From contig CAKQZO010000031.1 of the NCBI GenBank assembly GCA_934293835.1, positions 1 to 14,393 of the forward strand: a DNA stretch of 14,393 nt, written 5' to 3'. This DNA comes from an uncultured Lacticaseibacillus sp. GTDB taxonomy: Bacteria; Bacillota; Bacilli; Lactobacillales; Lactobacillaceae. This document shows positions 1 to 7,714 of this stretch, one piece after another (the first letter of the stretch is position 1; each line of letters opens with the position of its first letter). The translations under genes were made by a program, and so were the position numbers. The notes beneath the pieces are model-generated. The model worked only from the letters and a program-made list of their open reading frames with translations, made no database searches and was not told where the DNA came from.

Positions 1-67
1 GATTAGTCCTCCATTCATAATATCCATTTTGAGTGTGCCCTTATTTTCAGCAAAATGCAATCGGGAA
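1..67 (-). promoter_or_regulatory. Intergenic end with ribosome binding site of the next gene (lysS expected)
   Basis: Read on the minus strand, this stretch follows the dusB stop and ends with GGAGGA (plus positions 7-12), with six bases left before the window edge. A start codon should therefore lie just outside the window. No terminator-like hairpin is seen between dusB and this site, so the next gene is probably cotranscribed with hslO-dusB. In Bacillus-type genomes the gene after dusB is lysS, lysyl-tRNA synthetase; that identity comes from gene order only, because no coding sequence is visible. Confidence 0.6.
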
Positions 68-1084
68 TTATCCCTGTGCGTGCGCCGCCGCGATCCGAGC
101 TTCGGTTTCTTCCACGAAGCGATCAAAAATATCATCGACTTCCTGTTCGGTGTCAACCGAGTTGACCGCATTCTTCGTCCGTGCAGAACGTGGAATCCCC
201 TTCAGGTAATAGGCGGCCAACTGGCGGAATTCTGGCACCGCCACTTTTTCCCCCTTCAGTTCCACTAAGCGGTGCAACTGCAACTTGGCCGTTTCGACTT
301 TGGCCCGTGGGGTCGGTTCAGGCACTAGCTTGCCCGTACGCAGATAAGCTTCGACCTGCGTCAAAAGCCAGGGGTTGCCGAGGACGCCGCGGCCGATCAT
401 GACTGCATCGGCGCCGACTTCGGTCAGCATCCGCTTGGCGTCTTGCGGCGTGCGCACATCCCCATTCCCCATGAACGGAATCGTCAGTTCATGGGCCACT
501 TGCTTGAGGATCTCCCAATCAGCGTGGCCGGAATAGCCTTGTTGCCGCGTCCGCCCGTGCATTGCGAGTGCCGACGCCCCAGCACGCTGCGCGGCCAAAG
601 CGTTCTCGATGGCGTAAACATGGTCTTCATCCCAGCCCGTCCGCATCTTGACTGTGACCGGCTTGTCCACCGCGTCAACGACGGCTGCAACCATCTCGTA
701 AACCTTGTTCGGATCGAGGAGCCAGTGGGCCCCTGCGTCAGTCTTCGTCACCTTAGGCACCGGGCAGCCCATGTTGATGTCGATGATGTCGGCCGCTGTG
801 TTTTCGGCAACGAACTTCGCCGCATTCACCAGCGTCTCTTTCGTCCCACCAAAAATTTGGATCGATACGGGATGCTCACGCGGATCGACGAACATCATCT
901 TCAGCGTCTTCTTGTTCCCGTACATGATGCCGCGATCTGAGATCATCTCACAGACGACCAAGCCTGCGCCGAATTCCTTGGCGGTCACCCGGAAGCTGGC
1001 ATTGGTGATGCCTGCCATCGGGGCGACGACGATCCGGTTGGGGATGGTGATGTTACCGATTTGCCATTCTTCTGCTGTCGTCAC
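68..1084 (-). CDS. dusB: tRNA-dihydrouridine synthase DusB
   Basis: A 338-residue flavoprotein that reduces specific uridines to dihydrouridine in the D-loop of tRNA, using FMN and NADPH. The N-terminal TIM barrel opens with VAPMAGITNASFR (20-32). It carries the Dus signature NMGCPVPK (104-111), where Cys107 is the expected general acid, then KMRTGW (146-151), HGRTRQQGYSG (176-186) and the FMN-phosphate motifs GNGDV (206-210) and GRGVLGNPW (231-239). A helical tRNA-binding domain follows to the C-terminus. The start is GTG, supported by AGGAGG (1092-1097) seven bases upstream; there is no better ATG. The GTG overlaps the hslO TAG stop by one base, so translation is probably coupled to hslO. 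Length and motifs are normal for the family. The Dus subtype (DusB rather than another Firmicute Dus) rests on length and on position before lysS. Confidence 0.95.
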   Translation of the reverse strand: MTTAEEWQIGNITIPNRIVVAPMAGITNASFRVTAKEFGAGLVVCEMISDRGIMYGNKKTLKMMFVDPREHPVSIQIFGGTKETLVNAAKFVAENTAADIIDINMGCPVPKVTKTDAGAHWLLDPNKVYEMVAAVVDAVDKPVTVKMRTGWDEDHVYAIENALAAQRAGASALAMHGRTRQQGYSGHADWEILKQVAHELTIPFMGNGDVRTPQDAKRMLTEVGADAVMIGRGVLGNPWLLTQVEAYLRTGKLVPEPTPRAKVETAKLQLHRLVELKGEKVAVPEFRQLAAYYLKGIPRSARTKNAVNSVDTEQEVDDIFDRFVEETEARIAAAHAQG

Positions 1085-1977
1085 TAGTCTTCCTCCTGAT
1101 CACGCAACGCGATCAATTCCTTTTCCGTGTAATGGTACTTGGCGCCGCAAAACTTGCAGACGGCCTCAGCCCCATGATCCTGGTCGATCATCGCCTGCAC
1201 GTCTTTTCTCGCCAGCGTCGCAATGATATTGGCAAAATGTGCCTTCGAGCAGGTGCAGGCAAACGCCAACGGCTTGGTTGCCAGGAGCTTCAGGCCCGTA
1301 TCGCCCATCCCTAACACCCGCTTGGCGATCGCCGGTGCGTCCATTCCAGACTTGAGCATCTCAGACACCAGCGGCAGGGTCTTCACGTTCGTCTCCAGCT
1401 GTGCCAAGGCCGCGTCGCTCGCCCCTGGCAAGGCCTGTATCATGAAGCCGCCAGCATGGCCAATGCTGTTATCTGCGTTGACGAACACCGATAACCCGAT
1501 TGCGGCGGGAATCTGCTCCGACTGGGCGAGGTAATAGGCGAAGTCTTCACCGAGTTCACCGGATACCAACGGTACCTGACCGGAGAACGGTTCGCCACCG
1601 TCAAGCGCCTTGGTGACGACCAGCAGGCCTTTTTTGCCGACCGCCTGCGCGACATCGATCTTACCGACCACATTCAACGGCAAGTTGACATGTGGTTCTT
1701 GAATATAACCCCGCACCGTCGCATCGGCAGTGCCATCGGCCACGATCGCACCGACCGGGCCATCACCTTTGATCCGCACTGTCAGTAAGTCGTCTTCGTT
1801 CTTCAAGCCAGCCGCACTCAACAGGCTGGTCGCAATCAGCGCCCGACCTAAAGCCGCGCTGGCCGCACTCCAAGTGTCGTGGCGCGTATGCGCCTCTTGA
1901 ACGGTCGCGGTTGCATCAACGGCAAACACGCGAAACATGCCATCAGCACTGACTCCGGTTACGATTTCATCAGTCAT
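1084..1977 (-). CDS. hslO: Hsp33 redox-regulated chaperonin
   Basis: A 297-residue cytosolic holdase chaperone that is switched on by oxidation. In the family, four cysteines bind zinc in the reduced, inactive form and form disulfides under oxidative stress, exposing a substrate-binding surface. All four are present: C241 and C243 in a CxC motif and C274 and C277 in CKFC, 30 residues apart as expected. The N-terminal domain contains LGRALIATSLLSA (43-55) and PFSGQVPLVSGELGEDFAYY (130-149), typical of Hsp33. The ATG at 1977 is preceded by AAAGGAG (1989-1995) at a rather long spacing of 11 bases. It is the first gene of a unit with dusB. In Bacillus, coaX lies between ftsH and hslO; here it is absent. 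A separate promoter lies upstream (2052-2080), so hslO need not depend on ftsH transcription. Confidence 0.97.
   Translation of the reverse strand: MTDEIVTGVSADGMFRVFAVDATATVQEAHTRHDTWSAASAALGRALIATSLLSAAGLKNEDDLLTVRIKGDGPVGAIVADGTADATVRGYIQEPHVNLPLNVVGKIDVAQAVGKKGLLVVTKALDGGEPFSGQVPLVSGELGEDFAYYLAQSEQIPAAIGLSVFVNADNSIGHAGGFMIQALPGASDAALAQLETNVKTLPLVSEMLKSGMDAPAIAKRVLGMGDTGLKLLATKPLAFACTCSKAHFANIIATLARKDVQAMIDQDHGAEAVCKFCGAKYHYTEKELIALRDQEED
1092..1097 (-). promoter_or_regulatory. Ribosome binding site of dusB
   Basis: AGGAGG on the minus strand, inside the last codons of hslO and seven bases before the dusB GTG. It fixes the non-ATG start. Confidence 0.8.
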
Positions 1978-2051
1978 TATCTAACGTTCTCCTTTTTGTC
2001 TTGCCTTAACGGCCTGGCGCGGCGATACGCCCACACGACGTAAACGCAAAT

Positions 2052-2080
2052 ATAATACCAGAAACCCGCACTTTGCGCAA
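2052..2080 (-). promoter_or_regulatory. Probable promoter of hslO-dusB
   Basis: On the minus strand there is TTGCGC (-35, plus 2075-2080), a 17-base spacer, and TATTAT (-10, plus 2052-2057) preceded by TGG, which gives an extended -10. Transcription would begin near 2045, leaving a leader of about 65 bases before the hslO ATG. The -35 sits inside a perfect palindrome, listed separately. It lies directly downstream of the ftsH terminator, where a new promoter is expected. Confidence 0.65.
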
Positions 2081-2083
2081 AGT
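2070..2083. promoter_or_regulatory. Perfect 14-bp palindrome over the hslO -35 element
   Basis: ACTTTGCGCAAAGT reads identically on both strands and covers the putative -35 hexamer of the hslO promoter. The position fits a repressor operator. It does not match the CtsR heptad repeat or CIRCE, and I cannot assign a regulator. A role as a small RNA hairpin is less likely because it lies upstream of the expected transcription start. Confidence 0.4.
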
Positions 2084-2092
2084 CCCCCAGAC

Positions 2093-2128
2093 ATAAGAAA
2101 ACCCCCGCTTCAACTGAAGTCGGAGGTT
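2093..2128 (-). terminator. Rho-independent terminator of tilS-hpt-ftsH
   Basis: On the minus strand, AACCTCCGACTTCA pairs with TGAAGCGGGGGTT (plus 2099-2128) with one bulged A and one wobble, and the stem runs into TTTTCTT. It starts 15 bases after the ftsH stop codon and separates ftsH from the hslO promoter. Confidence 0.85.
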
Positions 2129-2143
2129 CTCTGATGCGTCCGT

Positions 2144-4243
2144 CTAATCCTGATCGTCGTGTTTATCGGCGTCAGCATCATCGTCGTCTGAGGCTGGTGC
2201 ATCGGGCTGAATCCGTGCCAACGGTGCATCAGGATCATCATCGTTTTGCTTTGCTTCGGATTCTTGCTTCTCTGCATCTTTTTGTTCAACGGCCTTCTTG
2301 GATTCTTCGAAGGTGGCCGCCTTTTCGGAAGGGAATTGGTCGGCATCTTTTTCAGGCATCTTGCCTGTCTTGAAGATCGCCAAAATTTCCTTTTCGTTCA
2401 AGGTTTCGTGTTCGAGCAAGGCCATCGCAATAGCCTTATGCTGGTCACGGTGGGCCTCGATGATGTCATGGGCGCGCTTGTGCGCTTCGTCGATGATGTT
2501 GCGGACTTCTTCATCAATCGCCGCAGCCGTTTCAGGTGAGTACATCACTTGCCCATACGCGTTCATTGCGGACTGACCTTCCAAGGCAACTGTGCCCAAG
2601 CGTTCGGACATCCCATATTGGGTCACCATCGAACGCGCCATCTGGGTGGCTTGTTCGAAGTCGTTGGAAGCGCCGGTCGCGATCACGTTGAAGATGATCT
2701 CTTCGGCCGTTCGGCCACCCATCAAACCGGTGAGTTGCTCCATCATGTCCTTCTTAGTCAACATGAACTGGTCTTCCTTCGGCAAGGTGATCGCATAACC
2801 GCCGGCGCGTCCACGCGGAATAATCGTGACCTTCCGGACGACCCGTGAATCGGACAATACCAGCCCGATGATCGCATGCCCCGCTTCATGGTAAGCGACG
2901 ATGTTGCGTTCCTTCTCGGAAATCACGCGGTCCTTCTTGGCTGGTCCTGCAATGACCCGGTCTTCAGCCTCATCGATATCGGTTGCGTCGATTTCCTTCT
3001 TAGACCGGCGTGCCGCCACTAAGGCCGCTTCGTTCAACAGGTTCTCCAGATCCGCCCCGACAAAGCCTGGCGTCGTCTTAGCCAACTCTTTCAAGTCAAC
3101 ATCCGCTGCCAGCGGCTTGTTCTTCGCGTGCACCTTGAGGATCGCTTCACGCCCTTTGACATCTGGGCGGCCGACCAGAATCTTCCGGTCAAAACGACCT
3201 GGCCGCAACAGCGCCGGATCCAAGACATCAGAACGGTTCGTCGCCGCCATGACGATGACCCCTTCGTTCCCGGTGAACCCGTCCATCTCGACCAGCAACT
3301 GGTTCAGGGTCTGTTCGCGTTCATCGTGGCCACCGCCCATGCCGTTACCACGCTGGCGCCCAACCGCATCGATTTCATCGATGAAGATGATCGCTGGCGC
3401 ATTCTTCTTGGCCTGATCGAACAAGTCCCGGACACGGCTGGCCCCGACCCCGACGAACATCTCGACGAAGTCTGACCCAGAAATTGAGAAGAATGGTACG
3501 CCGGCTTCACCGGCAACCGCCTTAGCCAGCAACGTCTTACCAGTACCAGGAGGGCCCTCGAGCAGTACCCCGGCTGGGATCCGTGCCCCTAAGCCAGAGA
3601 ATTTCCGTGGATCTTTCAAGAACTCAACCACTTCGACCAGTTCTTGTTTCTCCTCTTCGGCCCCGGCAACATCGGAGAAGCGAACCTTGTTGGTCTTCTT
3701 GTCTGCAGGCTTGGCTTTGGACTTACCGAAGTTCATCACGCGGCCATTGCCGCCGCCTTGACCCGCTTGATTCATCATCATATAGAAGAAGACCATGATG
3801 ACGACCATCGGCACGATCGTGAGTAACAGGGAAATCCAGGTTCCGGACTGTGATTCCGTCAAGGTGTTGGACTTAACAGAATGCTTCTCGGCCGCCTTGG
3901 TGATCGTCGCGATCGTCGCGTCGTTCGCCGGCACGTAAGCAGAGAACTTCTTCGTCTTCGCCGGTGCTTGACTTAAGAAACTGTTGCTGCTGGAGGAGTC
4001 GCTTGCCGCCTTTTGCGCCTTGCGATATTCCCCAGTAACCTTGTAGACGCCACCAGAAGGCTGAATCTCGAAGGATTTCACATCATTGTTCTTCAATTGG
4101 CTGATGAACTGGCTTGTTTGCAATTGTTGAGTAGTGGAACCTCCACTATCTCGTAAGTAGTAAGCGAAGCCGGTCACTAGCAACACGAACAAGATGACAT
4201 AGGTCAACGTGCTGCTAAATAGCCCGTTTGGTTTTTTATTCAT
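2144..4243 (-). CDS. ftsH: ATP-dependent zinc metalloprotease FtsH
   Basis: A 699-residue membrane-anchored hexameric AAA+ protease that extracts and degrades membrane and short-lived cytosolic proteins. It has a transmembrane segment near 11-30, an extracytoplasmic domain (about 31-134), a second transmembrane segment (about 136-157), then a glycine-rich linker. The AAA module has Walker A GPPGTGKT (230-237), pore loop FVG (263-265), Walker B IIFIDE (285-290) and the second region of homology ending LLRPGRFDR (345-353). The protease has HEAGH (452-456), with Asp528 in NDFEQAT as the likely third zinc ligand. The ATG at 4243 has GGAGG (4250-4254) six bases away; another ATG four bases upstream is out of frame. 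The last 33 residues contain 14 aspartates, a low-complexity acidic tail. It follows hpt by 55 bases with no clear terminator and is probably the last gene of tilS-hpt-ftsH. Confidence 0.98.
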   Translation of the reverse strand: MNKKPNGLFSSTLTYVILFVLLVTGFAYYLRDSGGSTTQQLQTSQFISQLKNNDVKSFEIQPSGGVYKVTGEYRKAQKAASDSSSSNSFLSQAPAKTKKFSAYVPANDATIATITKAAEKHSVKSNTLTESQSGTWISLLLTIVPMVVIMVFFYMMMNQAGQGGGNGRVMNFGKSKAKPADKKTNKVRFSDVAGAEEEKQELVEVVEFLKDPRKFSGLGARIPAGVLLEGPPGTGKTLLAKAVAGEAGVPFFSISGSDFVEMFVGVGASRVRDLFDQAKKNAPAIIFIDEIDAVGRQRGNGMGGGHDEREQTLNQLLVEMDGFTGNEGVIVMAATNRSDVLDPALLRPGRFDRKILVGRPDVKGREAILKVHAKNKPLAADVDLKELAKTTPGFVGADLENLLNEAALVAARRSKKEIDATDIDEAEDRVIAGPAKKDRVISEKERNIVAYHEAGHAIIGLVLSDSRVVRKVTIIPRGRAGGYAITLPKEDQFMLTKKDMMEQLTGLMGGRTAEEIIFNVIATGASNDFEQATQMARSMVTQYGMSERLGTVALEGQSAMNAYGQVMYSPETAAAIDEEVRNIIDEAHKRAHDIIEAHRDQHKAIAMALLEHETLNEKEILAIFKTGKMPEKDADQFPSEKAATFEESKKAVEQKDAEKQESEAKQNDDDPDAPLARIQPDAPASDDDDADADKHDDQD

Positions 4244-4298
4244 ACATAACCTCCAGCGACAATAGGTTCAACGCGTGCTTAGTAGTCATCATACTACA

Positions 4299-4847
4299 TC
4301 AGTCCGTTGATGGGGCATAAACTTCAGGTTTCAACACCCCGATATAGGGCAAATTACGGTAGCGTTCCGCATAATCCAAGCCGTACCCGACGACAAACTC
4401 ATTGGGTACTGTCGTGCCGACGTAATCCGCGCGGACGTCGGCCACTCGACGCTCAGGCTTGTCCATCAAGGTGCAGATGCGCACAGACTTAGCCTGGCGA
4501 GTCTTGAAGATCTCGGTAAGATAATGCAAGGTTCGGCCGGTATCCACGATATCTTCGACAATCAACACGTTGCGATGGGCCACTGACGTATCGAGGTCTT
4601 TTAAGATCTTGACTTCCCCGCTAGATTCGGTTGCATTCCCGTAACTGGAAACATCCATAAAGTCGATTTCCAGATAATCATCCACTTCTCGGACCAGATC
4701 TGTCATAAACATGATCGCGCCTTTGAGAATGCAGATGACTAATGGATTTTTCCCCGCATAATCACGCCGGATATCGGCGGCTAAGCGGGTCGTGATGTCA
4801 TGAATATCGTCCTTGGTGTACAAGACTTTTAAGATGTCATTTTCCAT
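4299..4847 (-). CDS. hpt: Hypoxanthine phosphoribosyltransferase
   Basis: A 182-residue cytosolic purine salvage enzyme that transfers phosphoribosyl from PRPP to hypoxanthine or guanine, giving IMP or GMP. The PRPP-binding signature [10 protein letters not shown] is at 97-106 with its acidic pair, the ILKGA loop is at 40-44, and the flexible loop SSYGNAT is at 67-73. The base-binding segment [20 protein letters not shown] (151-170) is intact. The longest open frame would add six residues from an ATG at 4865, but GAGGA (4853-4857) lies correctly spaced only for the ATG at 4847, which gives the usual family length. This start lies inside the end of tilS, an overlap of 11 bases, so the two are likely translationally coupled. 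In some Firmicutes, such as Listeria, TilS and HPRT are fused, which agrees with this close arrangement. Confidence 0.97.
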   Translation of the reverse strand: MENDILKVLYTKDDIHDITTRLAADIRRDYAGKNPLVICILKGAIMFMTDLVREVDDYLEIDFMDVSSYGNATESSGEVKILKDLDTSVAHRNVLIVEDIVDTGRTLHYLTEIFKTRQAKSVRICTLMDKPERRVADVRADYVGTTVPNEFVVGYGLDYAERYRNLPYIGVLKPEVYAPSTD

Positions 4848-6165
4848 TATTATCCTCGCTATCATCTACCGGTGTTCGAAATGCCAATACAGCCTGAATT
4901 ATATCAGTTTGCTGGCGCTGAAACAATTCTGCCCAGGCATCTCCGGCCACCCACACCACCGCAGTGGCAGTCGCCGCGACCAACGTCTGCTTGCGCAGCG
5001 GTGCCGCGATCTTGTGATCGATGAACAGCCGGCGCAACGCCTTGTGCCGCCCATCTGGGAAAACCACCTGGTCGCCAGGCAGCCGCGTCCGCAGCGTTAC
5101 CGCAGTGGCCGGCACAAAAGCCCAGGTCTCAGCGGTCGACGGGCGCCGATGAAACAGGCCCACCTGACGCGTCGCATCAAGCGCATGCCACGTATCGTCA
5201 CAGACCAACTGGCGCGAGGCAATCGGCGCCTGTGGCTGAGGGTCCAGAATCAGGTGCTGATAGCTCACCACCAGGCGGTGCTCCGGGATCGTGAACTGCT
5301 TAGTGCCTTGGCCTGCCACCAAGGCAGCCAATATCTGCGTCACACTTTCCGGTGCGGCTCGAAGCTGCCAGGTCTGCAAGATCCGTGTCAACACCAGCCG
5401 CTGGACCGCCAGCGGTTGCGCATGACATGGCGCCCAGTCCGCCTGACGACCGGTCACACACGCACTCACCAGCGCCGTTAGCTGCGGCTCGGCCAAGGCG
5501 ATCAGGCCACGCAACTCCTCGCTGAAGCGCTGGGTGTGCGTCAGGATCGCAGGATTGACCTTTTTGAGCTCCGGCACGACTTGATGGCGAATCCGGTTGC
5601 GTCGCAAAGCAATCGATAGGTTCGACGCATCTTCTGCATAAGGAATATGGTTGGCCGCCGCGTATGTATATAATGTCGCCTTATCCACCCCTAGTAACGG
5701 GCGGAGAACCTGAACGCCTTTTAGCATCCGTGCCGCTGGCAAACCGGCCATCTTCAAGGCGTTCCCCGATCGAGCCAGCTGTAGCAGAATCGATTCCAGC
5801 TGGTCGTCGGCGTGATGGGCAACCACCAGATGCGTCGAGTGGGCTTCAGCGGCAGTTGCCAGTAAAAACCGATACCGCGCGTTTCTAGCCGCGGCCTCAA
5901 GTCCACTTTGCGGATGCTCATTCTTGGGCCAGCGGCCTTGGATGAACGGAATCCCCAAGCTGGCGGCGTAGTCCCGTACCAGCTGCGCCTCTTTGCCGCT
6001 TTCTGGCCGCAATTGGTGATCAAAATGGGCGGCGACCACCGGCTGTTGGCAAGTCGCCAATAACGTCAATAACACCATCGAATCGACCCCGCCTGAAACC
6101 GCCACGATCAGTTTCGTATCCGGTGCGAGCGCATATGGCGCAAGTATTCTGGACCCGGTTAACAT
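4837..6165 (-). CDS. tilS: tRNA(Ile)-lysidine synthetase TilS
   Basis: A 442-residue essential enzyme that ligates lysine to the wobble cytidine of tRNA-Ile2 (anticodon CAU), changing its identity from Met to Ile and its decoding to AUA. The PP-loop ATP pyrophosphatase motif SGGVDS is at 24-29, with HHADDQLES at 117-125 and [13 protein letters not shown] at 181-193. A middle TilS domain and a C-terminal domain (about 357-409) with TLRTRLPGD and [11 protein letters not shown] follow. The open frame extends 43 codons further upstream from a TTG at 6294, but that part has no TilS similarity. The ATG at 6165 has AAAGGAG five bases upstream and places the PP-loop where the family has it. The HHADDxxET motif reads LES here, a mild variation. 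A strong terminator and 181 bases of noncoding DNA precede the gene, so it probably has its own promoter. Confidence 0.96.
   Translation of the reverse strand: MLTGSRILAPYALAPDTKLIVAVSGGVDSMVLLTLLATCQQPVVAAHFDHQLRPESGKEAQLVRDYAASLGIPFIQGRWPKNEHPQSGLEAAARNARYRFLLATAAEAHSTHLVVAHHADDQLESILLQLARSGNALKMAGLPAARMLKGVQVLRPLLGVDKATLYTYAAANHIPYAEDASNLSIALRRNRIRHQVVPELKKVNPAILTHTQRFSEELRGLIALAEPQLTALVSACVTGRQADWAPCHAQPLAVQRLVLTRILQTWQLRAAPESVTQILAALVAGQGTKQFTIPEHRLVVSYQHLILDPQPQAPIASRQLVCDDTWHALDATRQVGLFHRRPSTAETWAFVPATAVTLRTRLPGDQVVFPDGRHKALRRLFIDHKIAAPLRKQTLVAATATAVVWVAGDAWAELFQRQQTDIIQAVLAFRTPVDDSEDNNGK
4853..4857 (-). promoter_or_regulatory. Ribosome binding site that sets the hpt start
   Basis: GAGGA on the minus strand, within the last codons of tilS and five bases before ATG 4847. 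It lies downstream of the alternative ATG at 4865 and so argues against that longer start. Confidence 0.7.
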
Positions 6166-6346
6166 CAGCACTCCTTTCTCGAACGTGTCGTTCGCTGTTT
6201 GTGAATTCACCTTACCACTCACCCACATCCCTGACCTGGGACTAAAGTCTGAATTATGACGATGCGTCGCAAGTTTTTGACCAATTCTCACCAACCACGC
6301 CTAGCACCGGCTTGACGGCGACCAACAACCTGTGTGATGACAAGAA
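6166..6346 (-). promoter_or_regulatory. Noncoding leader and presumed promoter region of tilS
   Basis: This region lies between the yabR terminator and the tilS start. Two symmetric elements sit near the ribosome binding site: cgaacg-tgt-cgttcg (6180-6194), able to form a 6-bp hairpin three bases from AAAGGAG, and the palindrome GTGAATTCAC (6201-6210). A promoter is expected, but the best match (TTGGTC and CATAAT on the minus strand) has a 20-base spacer, so I do not mark one. A single GGTCAAA half-site is present, but no CtsR tandem. Confidence 0.45.
6171..6177 (-). promoter_or_regulatory. Ribosome binding site that sets the tilS start
   Basis: AAAGGAG on the minus strand, five bases from ATG 6165. 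It supports the 442-residue form over the TTG-started extension. Confidence 0.75.
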
Positions 6347-6389
6347 TAGCCTCCCACAAAACCTGAATTTCGGGTTTCATAGGAGGCTA
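6340..6389 (-). terminator. Strong terminator after the pth-to-yabR unit
   Basis: TAGCCTCC at one end (plus 6347-6354) and GGAGGCTA at the other (6382-6389) close a stem of about 17 bp with three wobble pairs and a loop of about nine bases. On the minus strand it is followed by TTCTTGT, a short and imperfect U-run. It begins about 47 bases after the yabR stop. Confidence 0.8.
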
Positions 6390-6436
6390 CGCTTATCTTC
6401 GAGGCATCCAGCTCAGCCGCTATTCCGATCGCCGGC

Positions 6437-6925
6437 TTAGCTGCGCCGGCCACCGCGGCCGCCGCGTTTGCCTTCCGTATTCCGCCGAAGGCTGCTCAGC
6501 CGATCTTCGCTTTCTTTCAAGAAGCCCGACATCATCGAATCGAAGTCACTTTTTGGCGCCTGCTTGCTATGGTTGGCCGGACGCGGTGCGCCGTGACTCT
6601 GCCGCGGCGCCTTTTGAAAATGCGGCTGAGAAGCGGCCCCACCATGTGCATGTGGCGCATGGCTGTGATGCTGGTCTTCTTGCCCTTGGGGCTTATCGAC
6701 CGCCTTGCGGATCGATAGGCCGATCTTGCCATCTTTGATCTGCATGACCAGCACCGTCACGGCATCCCCGACGCTCAACACATCATGAATATCTTTGACA
6801 TAGCTGTCAGAGATCTCGCTGATGTGCACTAAGCCGGTCTTGCCTTCTCCCAGATCAACAAAGGCGCCGAAATTCGTGATTCCTGTGACCTTGCCAGAAA
6901 CCTTCGCGCCAACTTCAACTGCCAT
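6437..6925 (-). CDS. yabR: S1-domain RNA-binding protein, YabR-like
   Basis: A 162-residue protein with one S1 (OB-fold) domain at about 5-74: GKVTGITNFGAFVDLGEGK, GLVHISEIS and the closing GKIGLSIRK. The S1 domain of polynucleotide phosphorylase is the nearest well-known relative, and ribosome or RNA binding is the expected property; the precise job of YabR proteins is not settled. Residues 81-120 are a linker rich in Gly, Pro, Ala and His, with eight histidines between 86 and 119. After it comes SDFDSMMSGFLKESEDRLSS and a basic RGGRGGRRS end. At 162 residues it is longer than the roughly 130 I recall for Bacillus YabR. The ATG is 11 bases from GGAGGA (6937-6942), a loose spacing, but no other start fits the S1 fold. 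It follows the divIC-like gene, as in Bacillus, and is the last gene before a strong terminator. Confidence 0.88.
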   Translation of the reverse strand: MAVEVGAKVSGKVTGITNFGAFVDLGEGKTGLVHISEISDSYVKDIHDVLSVGDAVTVLVMQIKDGKIGLSIRKAVDKPQGQEDQHHSHAPHAHGGAASQPHFQKAPRQSHGAPRPANHSKQAPKSDFDSMMSGFLKESEDRLSSLRRNTEGKRGGRGGRRS

Positions 6926-6980
6926 ATAAAAAAACGTCCTCCGTATATTTTGTGTCTCTTAGTATATCATATCGTCTCCG

Positions 6981-7358
6981 TCAATTCGTCCCTCGAATGG
7001 AATCGAGTTGCCCCGACGTTCCGGGTAATTCGAAGATCACTTCGCCTGATTTCGACACCATATACTTTTGGCGTACCAGCTTCGCAAGATAATCAGAGTT
7101 GTGCAATTGATCGACTTGCACCTTCAAGTCTGACTTTTTGGCCTTGACCTGATGAAGTTCCGCCTGGGCCTTGGCCACTGCCGCCTGGCTAGTCGTGAGT
7201 TGCGAATGAACATGGTACAACTGCCACCCGCCGATTGCCAAAATCAACACGAACAACCCGGCCAGCCAGATGAGCCGCTTCTTGTGTAGCCGACTCATCT
7301 TGGGCTTAGCTGCGCGCGGCTTAGTCTGCGACACTAACTTAAGTTTCGAGCGTTCCAT
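6981..7358 (-). CDS. divIC: Cell division protein DivIC/FtsB-like
   Basis: A 125-residue bitopic membrane protein of the divisome. In the family it pairs through a coiled coil with FtsL and joins DivIB/FtsQ to activate septal peptidoglycan synthesis. The sequence shows a basic cytoplasmic N-terminus, one transmembrane segment (about 29-49), a coiled coil (about 52-86) and the family C-terminal segment NSDYLAKLVRQKYMVSKSGE (87-106) followed by VIFELP. The start was moved from 7382 to the ATG at 7358 because AAGGAGG (7366-7372) lies seven bases upstream of it and would fall inside the longer frame. It lies 65 bases after rqcP and 55 bases before yabR, the Bacillus order without the sporulation genes yabP and yabQ. 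DivIC and FtsB names are used interchangeably for this family. Confidence 0.93.
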   Translation of the reverse strand: MERSKLKLVSQTKPRAAKPKMSRLHKKRLIWLAGLFVLILAIGGWQLYHVHSQLTTSQAAVAKAQAELHQVKAKKSDLKVQVDQLHNSDYLAKLVRQKYMVSKSGEVIFELPGTSGQLDSIRGTN

Positions 7359-7365
7359 CACGCAA

Positions 7366-7372
7366 CCTCCTT
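7366..7372 (-). promoter_or_regulatory. Ribosome binding site that sets the divIC start
   Basis: AAGGAGG on the minus strand, seven bases before ATG 7358. It excludes the eight-codon extension from 7382. Confidence 0.75.
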
Positions 7373-7423
7373 CATCACTCACCTTCAGTATACCAAAGCA
7401 TCTCGATGCCTGTACGTTACTAT

Positions 7424-7687
7424 TTAGTAACTTTCTTTGTAGGTTTCGCTCTCAACAGTGTACATCGAGCCGGCGTCTTCTTTTTTCGTCGATTCGACCA
7501 GCGCGGCCACCTTAACCGTCAACGTCTTGTTACCGAAAGCAATCACCAAAAGGTCGCCGACCGCCACGTCGCTGCTGGATTTGGCCACTTTGTCATTGAT
7601 CGTAATGCGTCCTTTATCCGCGATTTCTTTAGCGACCGTCCGCCGCTTGATGATTCGCGAAACTTTCAAAAATTTATCTAATCGCAT
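7424..7687 (-). CDS. rqcP: S4-domain RNA-binding protein RqcP (YabO)
   Basis: An 87-residue protein that is almost entirely an S4 RNA-binding fold: [20 protein letters not shown] (1-20), then the DKGRITIND hairpin (24-32) and VAVGDLLVI (41-49). In Bacillus, RqcP binds stalled 50S subunits with RqcH and promotes C-terminal alanine tailing of the nascent chain; arginines near the N-terminus (R2, R16) are present. Peptidyl-tRNA hydrolase, which can release such chains, is encoded first in the same unit. The family resemblance is to short Hsp15-like S4 proteins, so heat-shock protein 15 is a common alternative name. The ATG at 7687 has AAGGAG (7693-7698) five bases upstream. The gene is 27 bases after the flippase gene; in Bacillus, yabN (MazG-type) sits between, and it is absent here. 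Confidence 0.93.
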   Translation of the reverse strand: MRLDKFLKVSRIIKRRTVAKEIADKGRITINDKVAKSSSDVAVGDLLVIAFGNKTLTVKVAALVESTKKEDAGSMYTVESETYKESY

Positions 7688-7714
7688 TTTTTCTCCTTCA
7701 ATTGTCCGTGCGTG

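Noticed and set aside
4244..4298. Promoter or hairpin between hpt and ftsH (TAGTA/TACTA arms, TATGAT)
   Set aside because: The stem is five AT-rich pairs and no -35 lies at a suitable distance, so readthrough from hpt into ftsH is the simpler reading.
4848..4865. hpt start at ATG 4865
   Set aside because: The Shine-Dalgarno sequence GAGGA lies downstream of it and fits ATG 4847, which gives the normal HPRT length.
6259..6285. CtsR operator upstream of tilS
   Set aside because: Only one GGTCAAA heptad is present; the required tandem second heptad is missing.
6166..6294. N-terminal extension of TilS from a TTG at 6294
   Set aside because: It lacks a suitable ribosome binding site and family similarity, and it spans the hairpin and palindrome. 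ATG 6165 has AAAGGAG and places the PP-loop correctly.
6926..6990. Promoter between divIC and yabR (TTGACG followed by TATACT)
   Set aside because: The spacer is only 12 bases; at 17 bases the -10 would be TAAGAG. It is not a credible sigma-A promoter.
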